Shown: positions 1-5,528, counted from the stretch's first letter. The stretch is DNA of 6,281 bases from Deltaproteobacteria bacterium (GCA_019313725.1 JAFDAT010000210.1:1-6281), one strand, 5' to 3'. The notes: generated by a model not told the origin, from the sequence alone. Numbers and translations are program-made.

Positions 1-2
1 GG

Positions 3-641
3 TCATGACCGTTTGCCGGTGTATGTGCACAGTTTATTCATGAGGCAATCGGGGCAGGCGGGTTTTCTGGCCTTGCAGAATTCCCGGCCGAAGTAGATCA
101 GATGCAGGGAAAACACGTCCCATTGTTTTTTTGGGATCTGCTCCATGAGGTCAAACTCGATTTTCACGGGATCTTTATTGTCCGTGAGGTTCAGGCGCTG
201 TGAGATTCTGGACACATGTGTGTCCACGACAATCCCCGGAATATTGAAGGCGGCCCCCAGAACGACATTGGCTGTTTTTCGCCCCACACCCGGAAGCTTC
301 ACCAGTTTTTCCAGGTCGGCGGGTACTTCTCCAGCGTGTTTCTCCATCAGCATGCCGGCGCAATTTTTAATGTTTCTGGCCTTGTTGCGATAGAATCCAG
401 TGGAGTGGATCAGGGTTTCAAGGGTTTCAAGCGGGGCTTTGCTGAAATCGTTTGGTGTGGCCAGCTTTTTAAACAACTTTGCGGTTACGCGGTTAACCTG
501 TTTATCCGTGCACTGGGCCGACAATATGGTTGCCACCAGCAGTTGGAAAGGTGTTTCATAGTCAAGCTGTGTCTTGACTTCGGGGTAGAGGGTTCTTAGT
601 ATTTTACGAATCCTGGCAGTTCGTTTTTTATCTGTATTCAT
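3..641 (-). CDS. nth: Endonuclease III (DNA glycosylase/AP lyase)
   Basis: This 212-residue protein is a complete endonuclease III, which removes oxidised pyrimidines from DNA and cleaves the abasic site in base excision repair. The helix-hairpin-helix motif LPGVGRKTANVVLG is at about residues 116-129, with the catalytic lysine at K122. The catalytic aspartate is D140 in VDTHVSR. The C-terminal [4Fe-4S] ligands follow the classic C-x6-C-x2-C-x5-C spacing at C189, C196, C199 and C205. Length and residue positions match E. coli Nth (211 aa, K120/D138/C187) within two residues, so the ATG start is sound. A purine-rich GAGAGAGAAAA tract lies just upstream as a ribosome binding site. The gene runs toward the left window edge and is divergent from the PP-loop gene. 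The family assignment is secure. MutY is excluded by the smaller size and the presence of the catalytic lysine. Confidence 0.97.
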   Translation of the reverse strand: MNTDKKRTARIRKILRTLYPEVKTQLDYETPFQLLVATILSAQCTDKQVNRVTAKLFKKLATPNDFSKAPLETLETLIHSTGFYRNKARNIKNCAGMLMEKHAGEVPADLEKLVKLPGVGRKTANVVLGAAFNIPGIVVDTHVSRISQRLNLTDNKDPVKIEFDLMEQIPKKQWDVFSLHLIYFGREFCKARKPACPDCLMNKLCTYTGKRS

Positions 642-718
642 AATAGATTTTCTCTCTCGGTTTTGTACTACGAAGTATGTAAAAAGAATTGCGCATTCAA
701 AAAATTAAAAACGCTCCG

Positions 719-728
719 TTCAGCTGAA
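719..728. repeat. 10-bp perfect palindrome in the nth/PP-loop divergent spacer
   Basis: TTCAGCTGAA is a perfect 10-bp palindrome in the 114-nt spacer between the divergent nth and PP-loop genes, 28 nt before the PP-loop ATG. It could be a small operator, but no regulator is encoded nearby. A palindrome of this size can also occur by chance. I see no convincing sigma-70 promoter in either direction in this spacer. Confidence 0.25.
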
Positions 729-745
729 AGTCAATTATTACTAAT

Positions 746-750
746 AGAGG
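746..750 (+). promoter_or_regulatory. Ribosome binding site that fixes the start of the PP-loop gene
   Basis: AGAGG lies 5 nt before the ATG at 756. The alternative upstream TTG at 663, in the same frame, has no Shine-Dalgarno-like sequence. It would add 31 residues of low-complexity, Lys-rich sequence ahead of the conserved GLGLCSGGLDS core. This site decides in favour of the shorter protein. Confidence 0.7.
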
Positions 751-755
751 CGTGT

Positions 756-1751
756 ATGAATATCAATCAAAAAGAATCAAAGGGACTCGGTCTCTGTTCC
801 GGCGGGCTTGACAGCATCCTGGCCGGGATCGTCTTGCGTGAACAGGGCATCCATGTTGAGTGGATAACTTTTGAAACACCATTCTTCTCGGCGGATAAAG
901 CCCAAAAAGCATCCAGGATGACCGGGATCCCGTTACGGGTGGAGAAAATTACGCAAACGTATCTTAAGATGCTCAAGAACCCGCCCTGCGGATATGGCAA
1001 GTATATGAATCCCTGCCTGGATTGTCATGCGCTGATGTTCCGGCTGGCCGGCCAGGCAATGGCGGCGGAGGGCTTTGATTTTCTGTTCAGCGGGGAGGTC
1101 CTCGGCCAGCGTCCCATGTCCCAGACGCGCCCCTCCCTGCGATACGTGGAAAAGAATTCCGGCCACGATGGTTATCTGATCAGGCCGTTAAGCGCCCTGC
1201 GCCTTGAAGAATCCATCCCTGAAAAAGAGGGTATCGTCGACAGGGAGAAGCTGTTGGGAATTACCGGCAGGGGGCGCAAGGACCAGATTCGCCTGGCCAA
1301 ACATTACGGCATCACCGATTATCCTGCCCCGGCAGGCGGGTGCCTGCTCACGGACAAGGGCTATTCCAACCGTCTGCGGGACCTGTTCCAGCACCAGGAG
1401 GATGCCCCCGAAAGCGAGCTCGAGCTGTTGAAGCACGGGCGTCATTTTCGCCTGGATGAGCACACTAAAATTGTTGTGGGGCGGACCCGGGCGGATAACG
1501 AAATGATCGAGCGTTTTTCCAACCCCGGAAAAGATACCATCCTGAAAACGGTCTCGTTTCCCGGGCCCATGGTCGTGATGCCCAAAGGCGGGGCCCACGC
1601 AGTGGTTATGCTGGCCGCCGCCATATGTGCCGGCTACACCAAGGCCCCTTTCGACCAGCCGGTGAAGGTCAAGGTGGTGTCACCGTCCGAAACCTACACG
1701 GTGGAGGTTCTGCCCGTCAAACCCAACAGTGTCAGCAAGCTGCTTCTCTAA
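756..1751 (+). CDS. PP-loop ATPase, predicted tRNA thiolation enzyme (ThiI/MnmA-like) with C-terminal NFACT-R-like domain
   Basis: From the ATG at 756 this is a 331-residue protein. Seen: the PP-loop SGGLDS at residues 15-20, which binds ATP in the adenine nucleotide alpha-hydrolase fold; C87-L-D-C90 (PCLDCH); and C196 in PAGGCLLTD. This CxxC plus later Cys pattern resembles tRNA thiolases of the MnmA/ThiI/TtcA type. In such enzymes the cysteines either carry persulfide sulfur or hold a [4Fe-4S] cluster after adenylation of the target uridine. After about residue 205 the sequence changes to a separate domain (HTKIVVGRTRADNEMIERF, then FPGPMVVMPKG). It resembles the NFACT-R RNA-binding domain, in which VGRNxxxNE is typical. 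I infer a cytoplasmic tRNA sulfur-transfer enzyme; the target nucleoside (s4U8, s2U34 or other) cannot be read from the sequence. It lacks the THUMP domain of classical ThiI and has no linked cysteine desulfurase or IscU gene in view. Fold call strong, exact function moderate. Confidence 0.85.
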   Translation: MNINQKESKGLGLCSGGLDSILAGIVLREQGIHVEWITFETPFFSADKAQKASRMTGIPLRVEKITQTYLKMLKNPPCGYGKYMNPCLDCHALMFRLAGQAMAAEGFDFLFSGEVLGQRPMSQTRPSLRYVEKNSGHDGYLIRPLSALRLEESIPEKEGIVDREKLLGITGRGRKDQIRLAKHYGITDYPAPAGGCLLTDKGYSNRLRDLFQHQEDAPESELELLKHGRHFRLDEHTKIVVGRTRADNEMIERFSNPGKDTILKTVSFPGPMVVMPKGGAHAVVMLAAAICAGYTKAPFDQPVKVKVVSPSETYTVEVLPVKPNSVSKLLL

Positions 1752-1766
1752 CCGGATTCGGTCCGG
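1752..1766. terminator. Weak GC-rich hairpin just after the PP-loop gene
   Basis: CCGGA (1752-1756) and TCCGG (1762-1766) pair around a 5-nt TTCGG loop, directly after the stop codon of the PP-loop gene. No T-tract follows (CCCTGTTATAACC), so it is not a classic intrinsic terminator. It may slow polymerase or protect the 3' end of the mRNA. Confidence 0.3.
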
Positions 1767-1782
1767 CCCTGTTATAACCACA

Positions 1783-1800
1783 CACAAAGGACACAAAGAA
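1783..1800. repeat. 9-nt tandem repeat of the CACAAAG type
   Basis: CACAAAGGA (1783-1791) is followed directly by CACAAAGAA (1792-1800), and the stretch before it (AACCACA) extends the pattern. From memory, ACCACAAAGGACACAAAG-like stretches are common in intergenic regions of Desulfobacterota and other environmental bacteria, apparently as a dispersed element of unknown function. Membership of such a family is inferred; only one copy is in this window. Confidence 0.5.
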
Positions 1801-1880
1801 TGCGGGGCCGGGGCCATGGAACTGAGCGGCCAAGTGTATATTTCCCATAACCTATAATTGTCTGAACAACCTTGATATGG

Positions 1881-1917
1881 CCGCAAAAAGGCACAAAAAG
1901 CATAAAAATAAAATTTT
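1881..1917. repeat. Three 10-nt units with phased A-tracts (predicted curved DNA)
   Basis: Three consecutive decamers, ccgcAAAAAg, gcacAAAAAg and cataAAAAta, occupy 1881-1910 and are followed by AAAATTTT at 1910-1917. The A5 tracts start at 1885, 1895 and 1904, spaced 9-10 nt apart and close to the helical repeat, which predicts intrinsic DNA bending. The stretch opens a strongly AT-rich region reaching about 1980 in the convergent gap between the PP-loop and cupin genes. It could be a nucleoid-protein site or a relic of a dispersed GCAAAAA-type repeat. No gene lies here. Confidence 0.55.
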
Positions 1918-1945
1918 AATTATAATAATTTCAATTTGTTATCAG

Positions 1946-1958
1946 ATCGAAATTCGAT
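1946..1958. repeat. Palindrome in AT-rich convergent spacer, possible weak terminator of the cupin gene
   Basis: ATCGAA-A-TTCGAT is a palindrome with one central base, 23 nt past the stop codon of the minus-strand cupin gene. As RNA it could form a 5-bp stem with a 3-nt loop. A T-rich run (TTTTAACTTTTT) follows on the plus strand and none on the minus strand, so it might end plus-strand transcription rather than cupin transcription. The stem is short and AT-rich, so the call is weak. Confidence 0.25.
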
Positions 1959-1981
1959 AATTTTAACTTTTTACGTAATTG

Positions 1982-2281
1982 TCAACCTTTTACTACAAAA
2001 ACCACCAGATCTTCCAATGCCTGTATCCCTCGGGTTTCATCCGCCTTGATGTATAGGTATTGATTTTGTGTCAGTTCGACGTCTTCCTCCTCGCAAGTGA
2101 AAATTCCCCTACCCTGCAAAACCAGAAAAAAAATCGCATGTCCCCCCTGATGCGGTGGAATTTTTGCCCCTTTCCCAAGCGCTATACGCGCCAGCCCAAA
2201 ATGCTCATGCTGAAGCAGCATGGTTTTAACGGGACTGTTTTCTGAAAATGTCAATTGATCTAAAACATTGTTAGTTTCCAT
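1982..2281 (-). CDS. Small single-domain cupin, probably lacking a standard metal site
   Basis: This 99-residue protein is one cupin beta-barrel. The first cupin motif is recognisable as GKGAKIPPHQGGHAIFFLVLQGRGIF (within about residues 36-61), with the usual VLxGxG strand. Of the canonical H-x-H-x3-E ligands only H44 is in register. The second His position is G46, the Glu position is I50, and the motif-2 His position is filled by R84 (ETRGIQAL). H48 is shifted and might substitute. It may therefore bind a small ligand or act structurally rather than as a metal-dependent dioxygenase or isomerase. The start is well supported: an AGGAGGA site (2285-2291) sits 3 nt before the ATG. It lies downstream of rlmN on the same strand, with a 131-nt gap and no clear terminator, so read-through is possible. 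Specific function unknown. Confidence 0.85.
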   Translation of the reverse strand: METNNVLDQLTFSENSPVKTMLLQHEHFGLARIALGKGAKIPPHQGGHAIFFLVLQGRGIFTCEEEDVELTQNQYLYIKADETRGIQALEDLVVFVVKG

Positions 2282-2312
2282 GGTTCCTCCTAAGACAAAA
2301 TTCTTGATTATG

Positions 2313-2411
2313 CTACATCATAAAGAACACGTAACCGTAATAGCTGGAGTATTTGCGGTAGAAGTCGATCTCCATGTGGACAGAATCAATTAAGCAAGAT
2401 TTTCTCCGCAT
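2313..2411 (-). CDS. Possible 32-residue micro-ORF behind rlmN
   Basis: An ATG at 2411-2409 begins one base after the rlmN TGA (TGAAATG) and opens a 32-codon frame ending in TAG at 2315-2313. The last 20 codons (from an internal ATG at 2375) have G or C in the third position in about 16 of 20 cases, like real genes of this window and unlike its AT-rich spacers. The first 12 codons do not show this bias. The peptide end is rich in aromatic residues (FYRKYSSYYGYVFF) with a short hydrophobic tail. No Shine-Dalgarno site is visible, so translation would rely on coupling to rlmN. I do not recognise the protein. It may be a real microprotein, a fragment of a decayed gene, or chance. Confidence 0.25.
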   Translation of the reverse strand: MRRKSCLIDSVHMEIDFYRKYSSYYGYVFFMM

Positions 2412-2412
2412 T

Positions 2413-3489
2413 TCACGGTCTGAGTGACCGGGCCCGCAACTGGCCGCAAGCGGCGGAGATATCCCCGCCTTTGCTGCGGCGGATGATCACGGTGTAGCTT
2501 TTTTCCAGCAGGATGCCCTGAAAACGCAGTATTGTATCTTCATCCGGGCACTGAAAGGGGCTTTCCGCGTGGACGTTAAAGGGGATCAGGTTGATTTTTG
2601 CACGGATGGGTCTCAACAGGCGTGCCAGCCGTTGGGCGTCTTCGGGTGTATCGTTGACCCCTTTGATGAGGATATATTCAAAGGTGATTTTGCGCCGATT
2701 CTGCAGGGGGTAGTCCGCACAGGCCGCGAGCAGTTTTTCGATAGGGTATTTGCGGTTGAGGGGCATCAGCCAATCCCTGGTTTTGTTTTCCGTGGCATTC
2801 AGCGAAATGGCCAGGTTGACCTGAATGTCTTTTCCGAGCCGGGCGAGGTTCGGCACCAGGCCGGCCGTGGAAAGTGTCACCCTGCGGCTGGAAATTTTGA
2901 GCCCAACATTACCATCGGTAATCATCTTCAGGGCGTTGACAACATTGGTATAATTGGCCAGGGGTTCACCCATGCCCATGAGCACGATGTTGGTGAGCTT
3001 GCCGGTGGAGTCCCGGTCATGTTTGATGTCGTTCACCTGGGAGATGATCTCGCCGGCCGAAAGATTACGGGTGAGGCCGCCGTGGGCGGTGAGGCAGAAA
3101 TGACAGCCCTGGGCGCAGCCTACCTGGCTTGAAATGCAGAGGGTGTCGTGATTTTTTTCGGGAATCAGTACGCTTTCAATCAAATTGCCGTCGTGCAGTT
3201 GGAACAGGTATTTTTTTGACCCGTCCCTGGAAATCTCGGTTTTTTGTATTTTCAGGCGGTTGAGCGAAAAATGGTCCGCAATGAGCGCCCGGATGCCTCG
3301 GGACAGATCGGTCATTTGTTCAAAATTTTCAACCTGATGAAGGTATATCCATTTTAAAACCTGGGACACGCGGAATTTGCGAACGCCGTGTTGGTGGAAC
3401 CAGTCGGCCAACTGTTCGGCAGTGAGGTCCTTTATTTCCGGTTTTGCCGGGATTTCCCGTTTTTCCGGATTCTGTGGCTGGAGGGTCAT
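2413..3489 (-). CDS. rlmN: 23S rRNA (adenine-2503-C2)/tRNA (adenine-37-C2) methyltransferase, radical SAM
   Basis: This 358-residue protein is RlmN, which uses radical SAM chemistry to methylate C2 of A2503 in 23S rRNA and of A37 in some tRNAs, aiding translation fidelity. The cluster motif CxxxCxxC is C125-AQG-C129-HF-C132 within SSQVGCAQGCHFC. C118 precedes it. The methyl-carrying cysteine is C348 in the C-terminal SKGGDISAACGQL. MGMGEPLANY (171-180) is the conserved SAM-binding GEP motif, and LSTAGLVP and ISLNA follow as expected. The N-terminal accessory domain is at about 20-110. No Shine-Dalgarno site is visible ahead of the ATG, but a promoter at 3527-3555 would give a leader of about 30 nt. 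RlmN is preferred over Cfr because of its overall sequence and the housekeeping context. Length is close to E. coli RlmN (384 aa). Confidence 0.96.
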   Translation of the reverse strand: MTLQPQNPEKREIPAKPEIKDLTAEQLADWFHQHGVRKFRVSQVLKWIYLHQVENFEQMTDLSRGIRALIADHFSLNRLKIQKTEISRDGSKKYLFQLHDGNLIESVLIPEKNHDTLCISSQVGCAQGCHFCLTAHGGLTRNLSAGEIISQVNDIKHDRDSTGKLTNIVLMGMGEPLANYTNVVNALKMITDGNVGLKISSRRVTLSTAGLVPNLARLGKDIQVNLAISLNATENKTRDWLMPLNRKYPIEKLLAACADYPLQNRRKITFEYILIKGVNDTPEDAQRLARLLRPIRAKINLIPFNVHAESPFQCPDEDTILRFQGILLEKSYTVIIRRSKGGDISAACGQLRARSLRP

Positions 3490-3526
3490 AAGCGTCTGAA
3501 ATCATTGAACGGCAAAAGAAATGAGG

Positions 3527-3555
3527 AATATATTTAATGCTTGACATACAATCAA
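3527..3555 (-). promoter_or_regulatory. Predicted sigma-70 promoter for rlmN
   Basis: Reading the minus strand, TTGATT (3555-3550) and TATATT (3532-3527) are separated by exactly 17 nt. Transcription would start near 3520, about 30 nt ahead of the rlmN ATG. The match is 4/6 in the -35 and 5/6 in the -10 box. The region is AT-rich, so chance matches are more likely, but position and spacing fit well. Confidence 0.55.
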
Positions 3556-3569
3556 TATAATATTACTTT
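3541..3569 (+). promoter_or_regulatory. Candidate promoter for the ffh operon
   Basis: A perfect -35 box TTGACA lies at 3541-3546. The best-spaced -10 (17 nt) is TACTTT at 3564-3569, which keeps only T1, A2 and T6. A perfect TATAAT lies at 3556-3561 but is only 9 nt from TTGACA, and its own 17-nt-upstream hexamer (TTTAAT) is poor. One of the two is probably used. Either way transcription would start about 70-90 nt before the ffh ATG. The box overlaps the divergent rlmN promoter. Confidence 0.4.
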
Positions 3570-3582
3570 CTAGGATTCCATG

Positions 3583-3619
3583 AGTGCGTATGATGGTTCA
3601 CCTGGGCATAGTAGGCACT
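3583..3619 (+). promoter_or_regulatory. Imperfect 13-bp hairpin in the ffh leader
   Basis: AGTGCGTATGATG (3583-3595) can pair with CATAGTAGGCACT (3607-3619) around an 11-nt loop, GTTCACCTGGG. The pairing is A-T, G-C, T-A, G-C, C-G, a G/G mismatch, T-A, A-T, a T/G wobble, a G/A mismatch, then A-T, T-A, G-C. It sits between the candidate promoter and the ffh start, with 32 nt left before the ATG and no T-run, so it is not a terminator. It matches no riboswitch or leader class that I recognise. It could be an mRNA stability or regulatory structure or a protein-binding site. Confidence 0.35.
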
Positions 3620-3651
3620 ACGTAACCTGAAGTTTTGTGAGCGGTTGTTCT

Positions 3652-4983
3652 ATGTTTGACAATTTAAGTAACAAGCTTAACACAGTATTTAAAAAACTGA
3701 AAGGCCACGGAAAGCTTTCTGAAAAGAATATAATGGATGGTCTGAAGGAGGTCCGTATGGCTCTCCTGGAAGCCGACGTCCATTACAAGGTGGTCAAAAT
3801 GTTTGTGGCTGACATAAAGGAACGGGCGCTGGGGCAGGAGGTCATGTCCAGCCTCACTCCCGGACAACAGGTCGTCAAGATTGTCAACGAGGAGCTCACC
3901 GAGCTCATGGGGGGAGAGCACCGGGATTTGACCCTGACAGGCGCCAGGCCGGTGTCGGTTATGCTGGTGGGCCTTCAGGGTTCCGGCAAGACGACAACTG
4001 CTGGCAAGCTGGCCGTATATTTGAGAAAAAACGGGCATAAGCCTTATCTGGTCCCGGTGGATATTTACCGGCCTGCGGCCGTCGATCAACTGAAAAAGCT
4101 GGGCGAACAGCTTCAGGTACCCGTATTTCCGTCTGAAACGAGCATGGACCCGGTGGATATATGTCTACAGGCCAGGGTGGCCGCTCAGCAGGAGGGTTGC
4201 GATACGCTTCTGCTCGATACGGCGGGCCGGCTCCATATAGACGTGGAACTTATGGGGGAGTTGCGGCGCATTAAGGAATCGGTTGTACCTTCGGATATTC
4301 TGCTTGTTGCCGATTCCATGACCGGGCAGGATGCGGTCAACATTGCTAAATCGTTCGACAGTGAACTGGATATCGGCGGTGTCGTGCTTACGAAAATGGA
4401 TGGAGATGCCCGTGGCGGTGCGGCTATTTCCATCAAAACGGTAACCCGGAAACCGATTAAATTCATCGGTGTGGGCGAAAAGTTGAGCGAGCTGGAGCCG
4501 TTTCACCCGGCGCGAATGGCATCCAGGATACTGGGCATGGGCGATGTGCTGACCATGATCGAAAAAGCCCAGTCCGTCATGGATGAAAAAAAAGCGGCAG
4601 AACTCGAAAAAAAGCTGCGTAAAAACCAGTTCACCCTGGAAGATTTTCGCGACCAGATGGTTCAGATCAGAAAAATGGGTTCTCTGTCCGATCTGGTCAA
4701 CATGATCCCCGGTATGGGCAAGGTCAAGCAGTTGAAAAACCTGCAGGTCGATGACCGGGAATTTATCCGCATTGAGGCGGTTATCAATTCCATGACCCCT
4801 CATGAGCGGCGCCAGCACACCGTTATCAATGGAAGCCGGCGAAAAAGGATTGCAAAGGGCAGCGGAACCCGTGTACAAGATGTAAATAAGTTATTGAAAA
4901 ATTATGCACAAATTTTAAAAATGATGAAAAAGATCAACAAAGGTGGCATGCGCGGACTTGGCCGCGGAATGCTGCCTTTCTGA
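3652..4983 (+). CDS. ffh: Signal recognition particle GTPase Ffh (SRP54)
   Basis: Ffh binds 4.5S SRP RNA and signal sequences of nascent inner-membrane and secreted proteins, and docks ribosomes to FtsY. With the ATG at 3652 it is 443 residues and begins MFDNLSNKL, the family's usual N-terminus. A frame-compatible GTG at 3637 would add only MSGCS and is less likely. Neither start has a strong Shine-Dalgarno site. The helical N domain covers about residues 1-95. The G domain carries G1 GLQGSGKTTTAGK (107-119), G3 DTAGRL (189-194) and G4 TKMDGDARGGAA (247-258). The Met-rich M domain follows from about 300. It includes the RNA-binding segment SRRKRIAKGSGTRVQDVNKL and ends in a Met/Gly-rich tail. 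It is the first gene of the operon; the rpsP start lies 12 nt beyond its stop. FtsY is excluded by the M domain and the absence of an acidic A domain. Confidence 0.97.
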   Translation: MFDNLSNKLNTVFKKLKGHGKLSEKNIMDGLKEVRMALLEADVHYKVVKMFVADIKERALGQEVMSSLTPGQQVVKIVNEELTELMGGEHRDLTLTGARPVSVMLVGLQGSGKTTTAGKLAVYLRKNGHKPYLVPVDIYRPAAVDQLKKLGEQLQVPVFPSETSMDPVDICLQARVAAQQEGCDTLLLDTAGRLHIDVELMGELRRIKESVVPSDILLVADSMTGQDAVNIAKSFDSELDIGGVVLTKMDGDARGGAAISIKTVTRKPIKFIGVGEKLSELEPFHPARMASRILGMGDVLTMIEKAQSVMDEKKAAELEKKLRKNQFTLEDFRDQMVQIRKMGSLSDLVNMIPGMGKVKQLKNLQVDDREFIRIEAVINSMTPHERRQHTVINGSRRKRIAKGSGTRVQDVNKLLKNYAQILKMMKKINKGGMRGLGRGMLPF

Positions 4984-4995
4984 AGGAGAAAATGT

Positions 4996-5250
4996 ATGTC
5001 AGTTAAAATTCGTCTGGCTAGACATGGTGCCAAAAAGAGACCCTATTATCGTATTGTTGTCGCTGATGGTGAAAGCCCCAGGGACGGCAGGTACCTGGAA
5101 GCCGTCGGCAGCTACAACCCGCTGCACGACCCGGTTGAGGTTACCTTGAAAACCGACAGGGTGAAGTATTGGATTGACCAGGGTGCGCTTCCATCAGACA
5201 CCGTAAAAAGCATATTGAAAAAGGAAGGTTTGTTCGCGAATCCGGAATAG
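4996..5250 (+). CDS. rpsP: 30S ribosomal protein bS16
   Basis: At 84 residues this is the normal size for bS16, an early-binding protein of the 30S subunit body. The N-terminus MSVKIRLARHGAKKRPYYRIVVAD is diagnostic, followed by RDGRYLEAVGSYNP (about residues 29-42) and the typical RVKYWIDQGALPSDTV segment. An AGGAG ribosome binding site (4984-4988) overlaps the end of ffh and sits 7 nt before the ATG, so the start is clear. An ATG at 4992 is out of frame. It is cotranscribed with ffh upstream and khpA downstream; the 43-nt gap to khpA is the widest inside the operon and shows no terminator. Confidence 0.98.
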   Translation: MSVKIRLARHGAKKRPYYRIVVADGESPRDGRYLEAVGSYNPLHDPVEVTLKTDRVKYWIDQGALPSDTVKSILKKEGLFANPE

Positions 5251-5293
5251 TACCTCTACTCTAATTCTCAACAGCCAGTAAAGGAGCGAAGCG

Positions 5294-5524
5294 ATGAGAG
5301 ATCTGATCTATTACATTGCTAAAGCGCTAGTGGACAATCCGGACCAGGTAGCTGTAGACGAGGTTGAGGGGAACCAGACTTCCGTACTGGAGCTAAAGGT
5401 GGCCAAAGAGGATCTAGGGAAAGTGATCGGTAAACAGGGCAGAACCGCGCGGGCGATGCGCACTATTCTGAGCGCTGCATCCGCAAAGATAAAAAAACGA
5501 ACAGTTCTAGAGATCATCGAATAA
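5294..5524 (+). CDS. khpA: KH-domain RNA-binding protein KhpA
   Basis: This 76-residue protein is a single KH domain of the KhpA (YlqC) family, which forms complexes with KhpB (Jag/EloR) in Gram-positive bacteria and binds many small RNAs. The KH signature GKVIGKQGRTARAMR is at residues 42-56, with the GxxG loop G46-K-Q-G49, followed by the helix TILSAASAKIKKR and the final strand TVLEIIE. It lies between rpsP and rimM, its usual position in Firmicutes and Desulfobacterota, which points to a role in ribosome assembly or RNA handling. An AAGGAG site (5281-5286) lies 7 nt before the ATG. The partner KhpB is not in this window. Confidence 0.94.
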   Translation: MRDLIYYIAKALVDNPDQVAVDEVEGNQTSVLELKVAKEDLGKVIGKQGRTARAMRTILSAASAKIKKRTVLEIIE

Positions 5525-5528
5525 TTTT

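Noticed and set aside
663..755. A 31-codon N-terminal extension of the PP-loop gene starting at TTG 663
   Set aside because: No ribosome binding site ahead of the TTG and no family resemblance in the extension, whereas the ATG at 756 has AGAGG 5 nt upstream and starts just before the conserved core.
1680..1886. A 68-codon minus-strand frame across the end of the PP-loop gene and the repeat region
   Set aside because: It overlaps a real gene antisense, has no ribosome binding site, and its sequence reflects the CACAAAG repeat rather than a protein.
1957..1985. A minus-strand TTGACA-17-AATTAT promoter-like pair at the end of the cupin gene
   Set aside because: It would read away from any minus-strand gene into the 3' end of the PP-loop gene. 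The region is so AT-rich that such a match is expected by chance. Antisense transcription is possible but unsupported.
2282..2312. A separate promoter for the cupin gene, with a CATAAT-like -10
   Set aside because: The matching -35 position reads GTTACG, a poor fit, so I cannot support a promoter and leave open read-through from rlmN.
2569..3132. A 187-codon open frame on the plus strand inside rlmN
   Set aside because: It lies wholly antisense to a secure radical-SAM gene and its product resembles no known protein. Long antisense frames are expected in GC-biased codons.
3570..3636. An SRP RNA (ffs) gene next to ffh
   Set aside because: The hairpin in this spacer lacks the conserved SRP RNA tip (GGTCAGG...GGAAG...AGCA) and is too short. 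No other candidate is in the window.
4165..4878. A 237-codon open frame on the minus strand inside ffh
   Set aside because: It is antisense to the conserved G and M domains of ffh, with a His/Phe-rich translation lacking any recognisable motif.
5251..5293. A terminator between rpsP and khpA
   Set aside because: The 43-nt spacer has no GC-rich stem or T-run, so the operon is read as continuous.
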